A stretch of 64,000 nt of DNA from Cyanophora paradoxa (lineage: Eukaryota; Glaucocystophyceae; Cyanophorales; Cyanophoraceae): assembly GCA_004431415.1 (NCBI GenBank), contig QPMI01000472.1:186001-250000 (forward strand), in the 5' to 3' direction. The translations under genes were made by a program, and so were the position numbers. The notes below the pieces were generated by a model that was not told where the DNA came from, did not search any database, and saw only the letters and a list, made by a program, of their open reading frames with translations. Shown here in pieces: positions 1-9,038 of the stretch (the stretch's first letter is position 1; the number at the start of each line of letters is the position of its first letter).

Positions 1-432
1 GAGCCTTTCATGGCTAGACCTTCAGCATTTGGCTGGGAAGCTGGAGCCTATGCTCCTGAACAGATATGGGAAACCCCCACTGAATACCTTCAAGTTGCTT
101 TCCCATATACTTTTGAACTCTCCTCTGTGATTGCCTATGGATCAGGGGACACCAATGCTTTTATTAAGACTTTCAATGTGGCAACATCCACTGATGGGAT
201 CAACTGGTCTTTTATTCGATCAGATGGGCAGAACAAAATGTATATGTGTGAGAACATTAACAATGCTCACAACTCTGGTGATGTGGCTCTATTGAGTGGA
301 TTTCCTCTAAGCATCAAGGATGCTTTTTACATAGGTTTCTCTCTCAGAATTAAATATATTCGCATTTATCCCCTTGTGTATGTGAATGCTCCCACAATGA
401 GAGTTGACTTTACAGGTGCCTTTATTCGATAA
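1..432 (+). CDS. C-terminal discoidin-like (F5/8 type C) domain of a surface protein, partial
   Basis: The frame is open from the first base of the window, so the gene starts upstream and the ATG at 10 need not be the start. The 140 visible residues look like a discoidin-type beta-sandwich: IWETPTEY, then an ISxxGxD-like sugar-binding-fold pattern, ending VDFTGAFIR. The end resembles the C-terminus of the patatin-discoidin gene of element B (IDFEGYYV). In both elements this gene converges on the penton-like gene, so the missing upstream part may be a patatin-like phospholipase (inference from synteny). Discoidin folds usually bind glycans or lipids, which would fit host-surface attachment. 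Confidence 0.5.
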   Translation, partial: EPFMARPSAFGWEAGAYAPEQIWETPTEYLQVAFPYTFELSSVIAYGSGDTNAFIKTFNVATSTDGINWSFIRSDGQNKMYMCENINNAHNSGDVALLSGFPLSIKDAFYIGFSLRIKYIRIYPLVYVNAPTMRVDFTGAFIR

Positions 433-1353
433 ACTCCAACTGAAACGAATTATCGATTCCATTCATATCAATCAGTTCACCAAAGTAATCTTTAAACTCC
501 ACAGTGAGTTCCCTTATCACCAGGTTTCTGTCATTTATCTGAATAAATTCTGCATGTTCACCACTATGGTAAACATAGCCACCTATATCTTTACTCAATT
601 GTAATCTAAGGATAGCTCCCTGGTTTTGTGGTTGCGATTTTGGAATTATATTATGTCTACTTGCAAAGGGGGCAAGCTCTTTAATATGCATGTACAGATA
701 CTGCTCAGCATTCATATCAGACATCCTATTACTGGTGAAATAATACTGCAAGGGCTTTGAGGAGAGTCTGGGTCCTGAGAAGGTGATTCCCCATGCTGGG
801 TGATCAGGTGTAATAGGTTTGCCATCATACTTTAAAAGGTTCTCAGGTCGATATGGAGATCCACCAACAGGAGGAGTGCTATAATACCCAGTGGTGTATT
901 CAGTAGAACTTACACCCAAAAGCTTCCCTATTCGCTTGTTGCTTGCAATAAAACGGAACTCATGGTTACTGTAAAACTCCACTTTATAGGTAGTTGGATT
1001 GTAGAATATCTTGAACTCAAAAAACACAGTTTTATCTGCAATGGTTTTGAAGCTTGAATAGTTCAGCCCATAATTATAGGGATGTGTGACCCCAAAATGA
1101 CCCTGGTTAATGTAGCCACTGGGAAGGGATACACTTTCTGTGTGATGATTTCATTGTATGAACCATCTTGGTAGTTAAAATCAACTGTTAAATGATCAGT
1201 TCCCACACTGTTATAGATACTGTTTGGAATCTCTGCATAGAGAACCCTGCATTCTCTTGGTCTCTCTACTGGAGTTGTGAGGGTGACCCTGTAAGAGTTT
1301 TCAGATTCCCCTTGGCTTCTATCCCTGCTATCAATATTAACAAGTCGATTCAT
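422..1353 (-). pseudogene. Penton/minor-capsid-like protein 2, frameshifted
   Basis: Two open stretches (1353-1063 and 1027-422) together match the intact 281-residue protein at 24828-25673. The N-terminus has NIDSRDRSQGE followed by VLYAEIPNSIY, a signature I associate with PLV penton/minor capsid proteins; the intact relative has DSRDLE and VLSAEIPNSSY. The C-terminal NSFQLEFIE matches YSFQLEVITD in the relative. The reading frame changes somewhere between about 1030 and 1120, so no full-length product would be made without recoding. It is divergent from the gene starting at 1383, with only about 30 bp of AT-rich sequence between them that must hold both promoters. It overlaps the discoidin gene tail by 11 bp. 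Confidence 0.7.
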
Positions 1354-1382
1354 TTTAATATATAAATATAGATAAAAGAAGA

Positions 1383-2392
1383 ATGCCTGTGGATTACATC
1401 GAGGTTAGCTCATTTAATACAATCTCTGGTGATGGTCCCACATCAAGCTTTGTGGCTAGACTCCCAGTAGTTATGAGAATGTGAGGGCTGTGAGACTGGT
1501 ATCAGCCGAATTTTATAACAGCATCCCTATGGTGAGTGGGGAAACCAAAGTAGGAGATGTAACAATCGACAATTCATTTAGTATTTACTATTCTGAAGAA
1601 CTTGCAGGAGCTGGAATTGATGGTATCCCCACAGTTCGCCCAGCTGAGGACTTTGAACAGTGGAAACAAATCATTATAAGTCGCAAAGCCCCCATCCAAA
1701 GCCACCAACAACTGGTGAATGTTATTAATGAAAAGTTCGATTTAAAAAATCCTAAACCATCTCTTCGCTGCAAATGGGATGAGTCACTGAAACGAATAGT
1801 ATTCCATTCCGAAAAACGTTTTTACCTGGCTTTCTCACTTGCTGTAAATCCAAACCTGCAAACAATTCAAAAGCTATTGAGTTCAGGTAGACTGCTTGGT
1901 CTTGATCCTGGAAGATATGGCAATTCCTCAATCCAATCACAAGTGTATGATGCTCTCACTGATGGTATCTTTACTGGAACTCGAGTAAACGGTATTATAT
2001 CTTCATTTGAGCCTGAGAAGACCAGGGACAGTGTTTTGTTTGTGAGAGTAAAAGAGCTGGGTGATCTGGTGCAATGTGGGGATGGTCTTCTGACTGGTTA
2101 CTTCCATAAAATAGTGGTCCCTGACAAAGACTATGGTGAGCATGTAGTTTACAATTCAACAGAGGCTCATCCACTTTACAAATACTATAATAAGAAAGTT
2201 GGATTATCCACTTTCTCGGTTGATATTGTAAATGCTATTAATGAACCAATTGATTTTGAGGGTCAACCTGTTCATCTTACCTTTGAAATTCGCTATGGTG
2301 ATGAGCCAGCTGGGGACCCAGTTTATGAATACTTTAAGATGAGAATGTCACAGCTTCACCCTTCCTATCCAGTTATTACAAGCTTCGCATAA
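1383..2392 (+). pseudogene. Penton/minor-capsid-like protein 1, frameshifted near its start
   Basis: An ATG at 1383 opens a frame reading MPVDYIEVSS and ending at a TGA near 1483. From about 1470 the +1 frame carries the conserved continuation VRAVRLVSAEFYNSIP and runs to 2392. The equivalent gene in element B begins MKEYLSFSSDDRDEEF and continues VKSVRLVQATVPN, so the two parts here belong to one gene with a single frameshift around 1470. The C-terminal half (VLFVRVKELG ... LTFEIRYGDEP) aligns with the separate 99-residue reading frame at 23886-24185. The protein is probably a jelly-roll vertex component (family inference). It is followed by the major capsid protein gene 53 bp later, in the same direction. 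Confidence 0.7.
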
Positions 2393-2445
2393 ATTAAGGA
2401 TCATTGGTAGATTTTTTATGTTGCAGTATAATAAAAGAGAATATA

Positions 2446-3812
2446 ATGGATATCACTTCCACTCTTCAAAGACTTTCGCTGAAAGAAGCCCTAACAACCC
2501 CAGAGGAGGCGAAAGCCTTTTTCCTGGATAACTCCCTTATGCTTGGTCTCGAATCCAAGTCTAAGCCAGTTCTAGTTGTTGTGAATCCCAGCAATACTTT
2601 TGAGAATAATGTAGGAAATCGCATTTCCTTCAAGCTACCTCGCTACAATTTCTGTGGAAAACTCGAACTTGCTTTCGACCTACCAGAAATCACTTTTGCT
2701 GGTGAAGATCTAGTTCGCAATGGATACACTCGCCCAGTTGGTGCTTTAGTTCAGCGACTTGAAATTACCTATGGATCTTACACCTACCACATCCCTTCTG
2801 ATTTCCTTGCTCAATTCCCCCTGGTCTATTATTCGGAGGATCAACTAGCTAAAAAGAAACGCTCAATGGGCATGGTTCATGGTATCCCTGCTCATGGAAC
2901 CAACCGACTTGGTGGCTCATTTTTCGTTGAAATCCCAGTGCCTTGGCTAAATCACTATCTTCCCCTTGGTGCTTTATCTGGTGAAATGGTTGTTACTGTT
3001 TGGTTTAAGGATGCTGGAAAGGGTTATGTTGAAACTTCCTATGGTGGTCGCTCTCTCCCTGTTGTTGGTGGGACAGCTGCTGATAAGACAGAAGATGATG
3101 GTCTTGGTGATACTGCTAATGCTACACTTGCCCATGTTGGTCAAAACATCACCACTTTCAGTCTTGGTGCAACAACCCTGCTATTTCAATTACTTCTCCT
3201 CGCCTTTACATGCATGCTATTAATGTTTCTGATGAGCTTTTCGCTACTGTAATTGAAAAAGTAAAGACAACTGGCATGGCTATTCCCTCCCTTGATATTG
3301 GATTTGTAGATGCCATTGCTTTTGCTGCCAAGGGCAATGCCCAGCCCAATCGAATTAACCTCTCTCAAATCTCAGGTCTTGTCTATGCTCTGCTTGTTTC
3401 AGTTCGTGATTATGAGACTGTTGACAAATCCAATGGCTCCCACAGTGTTCTTAAGACCTATGCCAACTCCAAAGAGATAACATTCACTGTGGAAATAAAT
3501 GGTCAGCGTCTCTATGCCACTGAGCCAATTTCCCTACTCAAAGGTGCTGAGCTAATTGCTGATGCATTCAAATGCTCTAACATGGACAAGGTCGCAGATA
3601 AATATGTCCTTTCAGGTTTAAGTTTCTGCATTGATGGAGAGAAGGCGATTCGAAATATTGCTCAAAGTGGATTTGTTGACCTGACAAATTCCTCATCTTC
3701 ATTCCTCACACTCTACATGCCCACAGATAAGACAATCAATGTTCAAGTTCGCGCTCTCATGCATAGTTTCCTCATTATAGACGGTTCAGGTGTTCGTAGA
3801 ATCAATTTATAG
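2446..3812 (+). pseudogene. Major capsid protein (double jelly-roll type), frameshifted
   Basis: Start chosen at 2446 (MDITSTLQRLSLKEALTT), because this aligns with METNSQFQRPTLKSMLTT of the intact capsid protein in element B. The first reading frame runs to about 3185 and the second takes over at LYMHAINVSDELFATV and ends DGSGVRRINL at 3812; the intact homologue ends ADGIRRVSS. Conserved blocks include GNRISFKLPRY, RLEITYGSY and RINLSQISG. The frameshift lies in or near the TTTCAATTA stretch around 3185. Combined length is about 455 residues, in line with the 437-residue homologue. It would form the pseudo-hexameric capsomers. Assignment rests on synteny with the ATPase and penton genes and on overall character, not on a database search. 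Confidence 0.8.
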
Positions 3813-3871
3813 ACCATTTTCAGTCTCCCTGCATTATTTTTATCTGTCTTTATTTAGGAAGATCTACAACA

Positions 3872-4654
3872 ATGCAAGATTTAGAAGAGTTTAATGTCTC
3901 TGAAATGATTAAAGGTGTTTTCAGAGCCATTTTTATAGGCAAAAGTTGTACGGGAAAAAGCGAATGTGTAAAGTATTGGTTAAAGCAATTACATGATGCC
4001 AAAGTTATTGATGTTGTCCTAGTTGTGAGTGGGACCAGCTTCAATCATTTCTGGAGAGAGGTTGCAACAGTAGAACTTGGTAAATGGGATGCCGGTTACA
4101 TTTCAAAGCTTTTGGATGAAAGGCAGGAGAAAATCGAAAAGGGTGAACCTGTCAACCACATGTGTGTTGTTTTAGATGATTTAATTGATAATGAGATAAT
4201 TGATTTAACCAGAGACAAGGTGGTGTCATCTCTGTACAGTAGGGGCAGACACTCGAAAATATCCATTATCTGCATCACACAAAAGCTTAGAAAAGTCTCT
4301 TCGACTATTCGAGTTAATTCTGATTATGCTGTTTTCCTGAGTGCTGCTAATCGCAAAGAACTTGAAGCCATAGAGGAAGAATACAATATAATGCGAAACA
4401 AGGAGGACTTTTACAAAATGTTTGAAGAGTATGTCCACTCCTATCAGTATATCGTTTGGTCCTCTGCTGGCTACTCTGTTAAATACTTTGTAGATAAAGC
4501 TGAGCTTGTCAAAGACTTCCCATTTCCTCGCTTCCACAGAAAGCCAAAAAAGAAAGAAGATGAACTGAAACCACCAGAAAAAGAGGAAGCCCCAAAAGAA
4601 GTGAAAAGCCAAGTCCATAGCAATAAATTGATGCGATATAAACGCGGTTTATAA
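3872..4654 (+). CDS. FtsK/HerA-type DNA packaging ATPase
   Basis: The 260-residue protein has a Walker A motif GKSCTGKS at residues 23-30, a Walker B strand CVVLDDLID near residue 95, and a conserved sensor region ICITQKLRKVSSTIRVNSDY. This is the A32-like genome-packaging ATPase of PLVs, virophages and large DNA viruses, which drives DNA into the preformed capsid. It aligns throughout with the 288-residue ATPase of element B, including SYQYIVWSSAGYSVKYFVDKA versus SYQAIIHDNTGYSVRWWVEKA (end-to-end pattern). The C-terminal 45 residues are lysine/glutamate rich and probably disordered. It follows the major capsid gene by 59 bp, in the standard morphogenesis order. The reading frame is intact. 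Confidence 0.88.
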   Translation: MQDLEEFNVSEMIKGVFRAIFIGKSCTGKSECVKYWLKQLHDAKVIDVVLVVSGTSFNHFWREVATVELGKWDAGYISKLLDERQEKIEKGEPVNHMCVVLDDLIDNEIIDLTRDKVVSSLYSRGRHSKISIICITQKLRKVSSTIRVNSDYAVFLSAANRKELEAIEEEYNIMRNKEDFYKMFEEYVHSYQYIVWSSAGYSVKYFVDKAELVKDFPFPRFHRKPKKKEDELKPPEKEEAPKEVKSQVHSNKLMRYKRGL

Positions 4655-4682
4655 AATTATCTCTCATTCTAATAAAGATACA

Positions 4683-5720
4683 ATGCCTCCCAAACGAAAA
4701 ATAGGGATCCCAGCTGGGGCTGTTGGCTATTCAGGTGGTGGAAACAATGGATCTATTAACACTGAACCAATGAAATTCAATGGTATGAACGAAATCAAAC
4801 CCTCACAACCCCAAGAAGACCCCCTAAATGCTGCCTATGAGGAATCAGTCGATGACAAAGCCCCACAAAGTTCAACTGCTGACCAACTCAACATCTCACC
4901 AGAAGCCTCAAAGATGAAGTCTGTTGCTGAGGGTGCCAGGCGAATTATTGGTGCTGCTGATGATAAAGGTTTAGGCTTGCAAGATCTGTCATTGGCTTGC
5001 AAAGGTGAAGGTCTAAGTAAAGAATCAGACAAGGTTATTCAGTCTATGGCTGGTGAAGTCACATACAAGACTGCTCCCACTCAAAATATTCATCGAATTC
5101 CCAAGGCTCAATGGGATGAGATGACTGCTAAACTCAAAGATCTGGAAGCCAAATCCAGTGCTTTGGAGCAGTATGTTGCTGAGAAGAAAGAGAGAGCCAA
5201 GCTAAAGGAGATGCTTCGAAAGGAAGTTTATAAAATGGGAATCACTGGTGTCCCAGATAAACAGTTTATTGCTAAGAAAGAGAACCAAATCGATGAGCAG
5301 GCAGTAGATGAAATGAAAACAAAGACCCAAAAGGGAACCATTGAACCTGGTGCCACCAAAGCTGAAGTAGAAAAGGGAGTTGCCCCAACAGTATATAAAG
5401 ACGAGTTTGGCTTTAATTTTCTCTGTTTTATTAGAGATATGGACATAATACGAAAGTTCTTCGAGATGTTCAGTCTGCATGTGGTGAGCAATTGCCACAG
5501 TGGATGTTGTGAGACAACAGTGGAGTTTGAGATGTCAGATAATGAGGATAATGCCTCAGAAGCAAGAGAGAGAAGGAGATCAACAGTTTCTGTGGAGTCA
5601 ATGCCAGCAGACCCCACAGAGTATACATATGAGCAACAGGAGCAACAGGAGTATCCAAGGAGAAGTTCTCTGCCAGCAGAAAACGTTTTCTCTGGGAATA
5701 TAAATGGAGGATACTATTAG
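4683..5720 (+). CDS. Fused coiled-coil protein plus HVVSNCHS-domain protein
   Basis: The 345-residue product corresponds to two separate neighbouring genes in element B. Residues 1 to about 235 match the 227-residue protein at 20133-20816: a low-complexity N-terminus, then a predicted coiled coil (MTAKLKDLEAKSSALEQYV) and a shared ERAKLKEMLRKEVYKMG segment. From about residue 250 (MDIIRKFFEMF) it matches the 144-residue protein at 19494-19928, including LHVVSNCHSGCC and an acidic, serine-rich tail. I do not recognise either domain family. The position directly after the ATPase, as in B, suggests a virion or assembly role such as a scaffold (inference). The fusion could be natural or a mutation removing the intervening stop. 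Confidence 0.6.
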   Translation: MPPKRKIGIPAGAVGYSGGGNNGSINTEPMKFNGMNEIKPSQPQEDPLNAAYEESVDDKAPQSSTADQLNISPEASKMKSVAEGARRIIGAADDKGLGLQDLSLACKGEGLSKESDKVIQSMAGEVTYKTAPTQNIHRIPKAQWDEMTAKLKDLEAKSSALEQYVAEKKERAKLKEMLRKEVYKMGITGVPDKQFIAKKENQIDEQAVDEMKTKTQKGTIEPGATKAEVEKGVAPTVYKDEFGFNFLCFIRDMDIIRKFFEMFSLHVVSNCHSGCCETTVEFEMSDNEDNASEARERRRSTVSVESMPADPTEYTYEQQEQQEYPRRSSLPAENVFSGNINGGYY

Positions 5721-5949
5721 TTTAATCGAGTTTACCAGTGATGAACCTGTTACTGAGGGTTCTATAAGACACATTCTAGCAATGCAGAAACGATATAGAG
5801 ACGACCCAGCATATAGAGAGTATAAGAAGCAACAAGCCCTGGCATCCTATTATCGCAGAAAAGCCCAAAAAGAGGAGCAGAGACCCAGAGGAAGACCGAT
5901 TAAATATTATTTGCCAACTGATAGTAGCAGTGGACCCCCAGGTCTATAA
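5704..5949 (+). CDS. Small basic protein with AT-hook
   Basis: An 81-residue protein that starts 17 bp before the preceding stop. The middle is a highly basic helix-like segment (KRYRDDPAYREYKKQQAL) followed by RPRGRP, a classic AT-hook minor-groove binding motif. The element B counterpart at 18956-19369 has the same arrangement: RYQDDEEYREKIREKAREY next to GRPRK and RRPGRPKK hooks. Likely a DNA-binding or condensing protein of the virion or of the expressed genome (inference). A 7-bp stem hairpin lies 20 bp after the stop. Confidence 0.6.
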   Translation: MEDTISLIEFTSDEPVTEGSIRHILAMQKRYRDDPAYREYKKQQALASYYRRKAQKEEQRPRGRPIKYYLPTDSSSGPPGL

Positions 5950-5969
5950 GAAAATTGAGAAAAAGCGGT

Positions 5970-5986
5970 CTCAGTATGCTACTGAG
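5970..5986. terminator. Stem-loop downstream of AT-hook gene
   Basis: A perfect 7-bp inverted repeat, CTCAGTA-TGC-TACTGAG, 20 bp after the stop codon of the gene ending at 5949. Virophages and giant viruses often use hairpins to mark 3' ends of transcripts, so this may be an mRNA end signal. That role is inferred from position only. Confidence 0.35.
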
Positions 5987-6031
5987 GCAGCTATAAAAAT
6001 ATATACAAAGGAATTGGCTTTATACTTGCAA

Positions 6032-6259
6032 TCAAGTCACAGATAACTTTTGTAAATATGCTTTTGTTGTTTTTTTTTTTGCATTCTCAGACACTGAAAC
6101 AGTAATGTGAATGTTAACTGATCTATTTCTCTTTGGTTTAGCTGCATACATATTGTAACCTATCAATCTCTGTGACATTTCGATATATGCTCCAATATCT
6201 CCATGCTTTATGCATTTATCTAACTCAGTCATGGTCATCTCATCAAGAGTCTTTGCCAT
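6032..6259 (-). CDS. Small protein of unknown function
   Basis: A 75-residue frame starting at the ATG at 6259 (MAKTLDEMTMTELDKC). A longer reading to 6307 would need a TTG start and is not preferred. The N-terminal half is predicted helical and acidic (IKHGDIGAYIEMSQRLIGY); the C-terminal half is basic (KPKRNRSVNIH, ENAKKKTTKAYLQK). No family recognised. It lies between the AT-hook gene and the foldback repeat at 6328, on the same strand as the primase-helicase. Confidence 0.4.
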   Translation of the reverse strand: MAKTLDEMTMTELDKCIKHGDIGAYIEMSQRLIGYNMYAAKPKRNRSVNIHITVSVSENAKKKTTKAYLQKLSVT

Positions 6260-6327
6260 TTTGTCTTCACTATACACAATCAAGTAAGCCTTAAGTATTC
6301 TTGTCAAATTTTGGTCTTTTTCGATAG

Positions 6328-6456
6328 GTGTGACGGGTGTGACAGGTGTGACAGGTGTGACAGGTCTATCCCATCGATTTGGAAGATCAACTTTTCACCA
6401 GGGCTTTCCTTGGGATGGACCTGTCACACCTGTCACACAAACCATTTTCAGTAAGG
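6328..6456. repeat. GTGTGACAG foldback array with AAACCATTTTCAGTAAGG tail
   Basis: Four tandem copies of a 9-bp unit (GTGTGACRG), a loop of about 60 bp, then the inverted units CTGTCACAC, ending in ACCATTTTCAGTAAGG. The loop contains TTCACCAGGGCTTTCCTTGGGAT. Closely related foldbacks lie at 43285-43387 and 63531-63650 and longer ones at 46.2-46.7 kb, including the same flanking CAGTAAGG motif. It lies in the gap between the genes at 6032 and 6498, near the 3' end of the primase-helicase. Possible roles are regulatory hairpin, iteron-like protein-binding array or small mobile foldback; the sequence does not decide. Confidence 0.85.
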
Positions 6457-6497
6457 CTATAAAAATATATGTAAATCTCAATCATCAATCGTTTTGT

Positions 6498-8825
6498 TTA
6501 ATATTCGGCATCATCTTCATTGTCTTCCTGAACCCTTGTTATCTTTCGAATCCCAATATATCCTCTGGCAAGAATACCATTAACTCGTTTTCTTTCCGAT
6601 TTAACATTGAAGATCTCCCTTACTCTTTTCATCACAGATACACATTCAACTTTATCATCAACACTTTTGTATGATCTGTAAATGATATCACTGGAAACAA
6701 AGTCGTTAGCATTATGTGTAACCTCGAAATTATCTCGAAGCCATTCACCAATCTTATCATTTTCAGCTATAAAGTTAATTCCCTGTTCAATAATCGATTG
6801 AGGGGGACTTCTTAAGATCTCCTCAACCTCTTTGTTCTTCCACATATCCAGTAATATCTTCATGTGAGCCATCTTATACTCATCATCATTGTGAAGAAGT
6901 GTGAACAGAGTTGGATCAGCTTTCTTCTGACCAGCTTCTGGCTTCTCTCTGAATATATTATTGAATCTCTGATAGGAAAGCCTTCTTTGAATTGCAAAGT
7001 CTGGTTTGTTTATAGTCAAATTGTCATTGGTTGTAATGTAAACTTGAAACATTGGAGTGAGGATAACTGGATCTTTGAACAAGGCTCTCACAGTCATTTC
7101 ATTTCCACCTGTGACCTCCTTAATCTTGGAGATCTGCAGTTTATCACCATCTTCAGCCTCATTACTGAATACAAGTCGCTTTCCAAGGAGTTTGGCAAGT
7201 TCAGGAGTAGCCTCTGATGAGTTCTTTTTAGGCTTAGTCCAATAGGATATTTCGAGAGGGCTGTAATAACGACCAGATATCTGTTTGCAGTATTCCTGAA
7301 CAAGTGATTTCCCATTAGCACCAGCACCAGTCCACATGTAGAACTTCTGGGATTTAGTTGATCCACTAAGAGCAATTGCAATGGATGCCAGAAGATACTT
7401 TCGCTCTGCTGGATCATCCACAATCTCTTTATAAATCTGATTGAGATGCTCTATTTTCTTGGGGTCTACATTTTCAGTATAGTCATAACCCACAGTCTTG
7501 CTCACCATATCTTCCAGTTTACCCTTTCTGAAAGTCATAGTTGTCAGATCAAATACACCATTTTCGAATCCAATCACATATGGTACAGTGTCAATCTTCT
7601 CAAAGAATTCATCATCATTCAGCAGTGGGACCAAGTCAGTCAGAAGGGATTTGCGAAATCCTGATTGTTTAAGATTTTTGGCAATGGTCATTAATGTTTT
7701 GGATCTTTCTTCGAAAGTTGCTTTGTTTTCCTCATCCTTTAAAGCTCTTTGACTATAATGCACAGCCCTCCCAAGGTATTGGGGGACAACAAGACGGCTT
7801 ATATCTAGGTAAATCTTTAGGTTTGTGTCATCAAGCTCCCAAATCCCAGTATCAGTATTGAGTTTGAACCATGACTTTTTGGAGTATCTCCAAGTGTGTT
7901 TCAGAACCTCTTTGCATACTAAACTTACATCATAATGAGCGCCACCAGAACCAGCGGATTTATCTATAAGATTGAAGATATCAGATTGCATTCCAATGCA
8001 GATAAATCGTTTTTTGCAATTTCCACTGTAGCTTGACACAATGTATTTGTTATCATCTCCTTTGGCTTTCATAACATACCAGTTATTCGATTCATGTGAA
8101 CCATTGCAGCATGGGCAATTCAGTCCCTTGTTAGCAGCATCAAAGTTAAAGCCAAGTTCAGTTTTAGAGATTATATTGGGATGCATAAATCCCATATCCA
8201 CCAGCTCTTTGATAATATTGTTTTCCAGTTCATCATGTGAGGTAGCATGAGCAGTATACTCGCTCTTATAGATGTAATTGTCTATAATCCACTTTTTGAA
8301 GTCATCAGTAGGCTCATTGAAATCACAGGTATCATCCCATGGGGAGATCACCCAAGCCTTGTTGACACTGGGACAAACATTAATTAATCCAGAAGTTCCA
8401 GTTCCAGTGATTGTTTTCAGGTCAACCTTTTCAAAGCCTTTAAAGCCAGGAGCCTTATCGGTGATTTTGAGTTTAGTGAACTCCTCAGGTCGTTTAAAGT
8501 AGACATGATAGCCTTTTTTAGTTTTTGCCATGGGTTGATTGGCATCAAAGTCATCAGGAAACATATCTCGGAATTTCTCAAAGTTCTCCTCATCATCAAA
8601 GTCAATAACCATCATGTTGTCTGAGAGCAGAATGCCCCAAGATACATACTGATTAGTTGCCAGCGCTTCTTCATACTTTTCCCAGGACCAAGCACCTCCC
8701 TTATGCTTGAAAACAGGGTCTTTGCTGTCAGGTTTCACTGGGATAATCATGTTTTTGGCTAGATCCTCATCAGATCTGAGCCAGTTAGCGAGCGATTTGA
8801 GCGATTTAGTCTGTTTGGCGTTCAT
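6498..8825 (-). CDS. Primase (AEP-like) fused to SF3 helicase
   Basis: 775 residues, starting at the ATG at 8825. The N-terminal 200 residues resemble an archaeo-eukaryotic primase/primase-polymerase: VIDFDDEENF at 73-82 gives the DxD metal motif, followed by GYHVYFKRPEE. A CPCC...C...C cluster at 237-276 suggests a zinc site. The C-terminal part is a D5-like SF3 helicase: Walker A GAGANGKS around 500-507, Walker B FSNEAEDG around 553-560, sensor YITTNDN around 596-602, and AIQRR with the expected arginines. This protein would prime and unwind viral DNA. A bipartite AT-rich promoter-like element lies just upstream. It is notable that element A also encodes a protein-primed PolB, giving two potentially alternative priming systems. 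Confidence 0.88.
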   Translation of the reverse strand: MNAKQTKSLKSLANWLRSDEDLAKNMIIPVKPDSKDPVFKHKGGAWSWEKYEEALATNQYVSWGILLSDNMMVIDFDDEENFEKFRDMFPDDFDANQPMAKTKKGYHVYFKRPEEFTKLKITDKAPGFKGFEKVDLKTITGTGTSGLINVCPSVNKAWVISPWDDTCDFNEPTDDFKKWIIDNYIYKSEYTAHATSHDELENNIIKELVDMGFMHPNIISKTELGFNFDAANKGLNCPCCNGSHESNNWYVMKAKGDDNKYIVSSYSGNCKKRFICIGMQSDIFNLIDKSAGSGGAHYDVSLVCKEVLKHTWRYSKKSWFKLNTDTGIWELDDTNLKIYLDISRLVVPQYLGRAVHYSQRALKDEENKATFEERSKTLMTIAKNLKQSGFRKSLLTDLVPLLNDDEFFEKIDTVPYVIGFENGVFDLTTMTFRKGKLEDMVSKTVGYDYTENVDPKKIEHLNQIYKEIVDDPAERKYLLASIAIALSGSTKSQKFYMWTGAGANGKSLVQEYCKQISGRYYSPLEISYWTKPKKNSSEATPELAKLLGKRLVFSNEAEDGDKLQISKIKEVTGGNEMTVRALFKDPVILTPMFQVYITTNDNLTINKPDFAIQRRLSYQRFNNIFREKPEAGQKKADPTLFTLLHNDDEYKMAHMKILLDMWKNKEVEEILRSPPQSIIEQGINFIAENDKIGEWLRDNFEVTHNANDFVSSDIIYRSYKSVDDKVECVSVMKRVREIFNVKSERKRVNGILARGYIGIRKITRVQEDNEDDAEY

Positions 8826-8848
8826 TTTCAGCGATTGGGGGTCCCTTT

Positions 8849-8882
8849 TATATATATAGAAGATTTTTCTTTAAGTAGTTTT
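8849..8882 (-). promoter_or_regulatory. Promoter-like element of the primase-helicase gene
   Basis: On the coding (-) strand, AACTACTTAAAGAA lies upstream of a TATATATA box, about 25-55 bp before the ATG at 8825. The same pair, in the same order, precedes the genes starting at 9293 and 9666, so it is probably a shared viral promoter. Confidence 0.55.
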
Positions 8883-9007
8883 GGGTCCCCCAATCATTTT
8901 TTGTTGGAAATCGAGAAAGTATCCCTACGAAATTTATCCACATGATATATCGAGTGGTTCAGATACAAAAACGATAAAGTAGTATTTCAGCGAGTAAACA
9001 GCATATC

Positions 9008-9029
9008 CCCAGCCTAGTAATATGCTGGG
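9008..9029. terminator. Stem-loop downstream of the 84-residue gene
   Basis: CCCAGC and GCTGGG arms separated by 10 bp, starting 10 bp beyond the stop codon of the - strand gene ending at 9039, with an A/T run (AAATTATTTTT on the - strand) between stop and stem. Position suggests a transcript end signal. Confidence 0.4.
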
Positions 9030-9038
9030 AAAAATAAT

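Noticed and set aside
6328-6456. CRISPR array
   Set aside because: The 9-bp GTGTGACAG units are contiguous, with no unique spacers, and are inverted around a loop; the surrounding genome is eukaryotic/viral.
6330-6674. Protein with TGVTGVTGV repeats on the + strand
   Set aside because: It is simply the foldback array and the antisense of the primase-helicase C-terminus read in frame.
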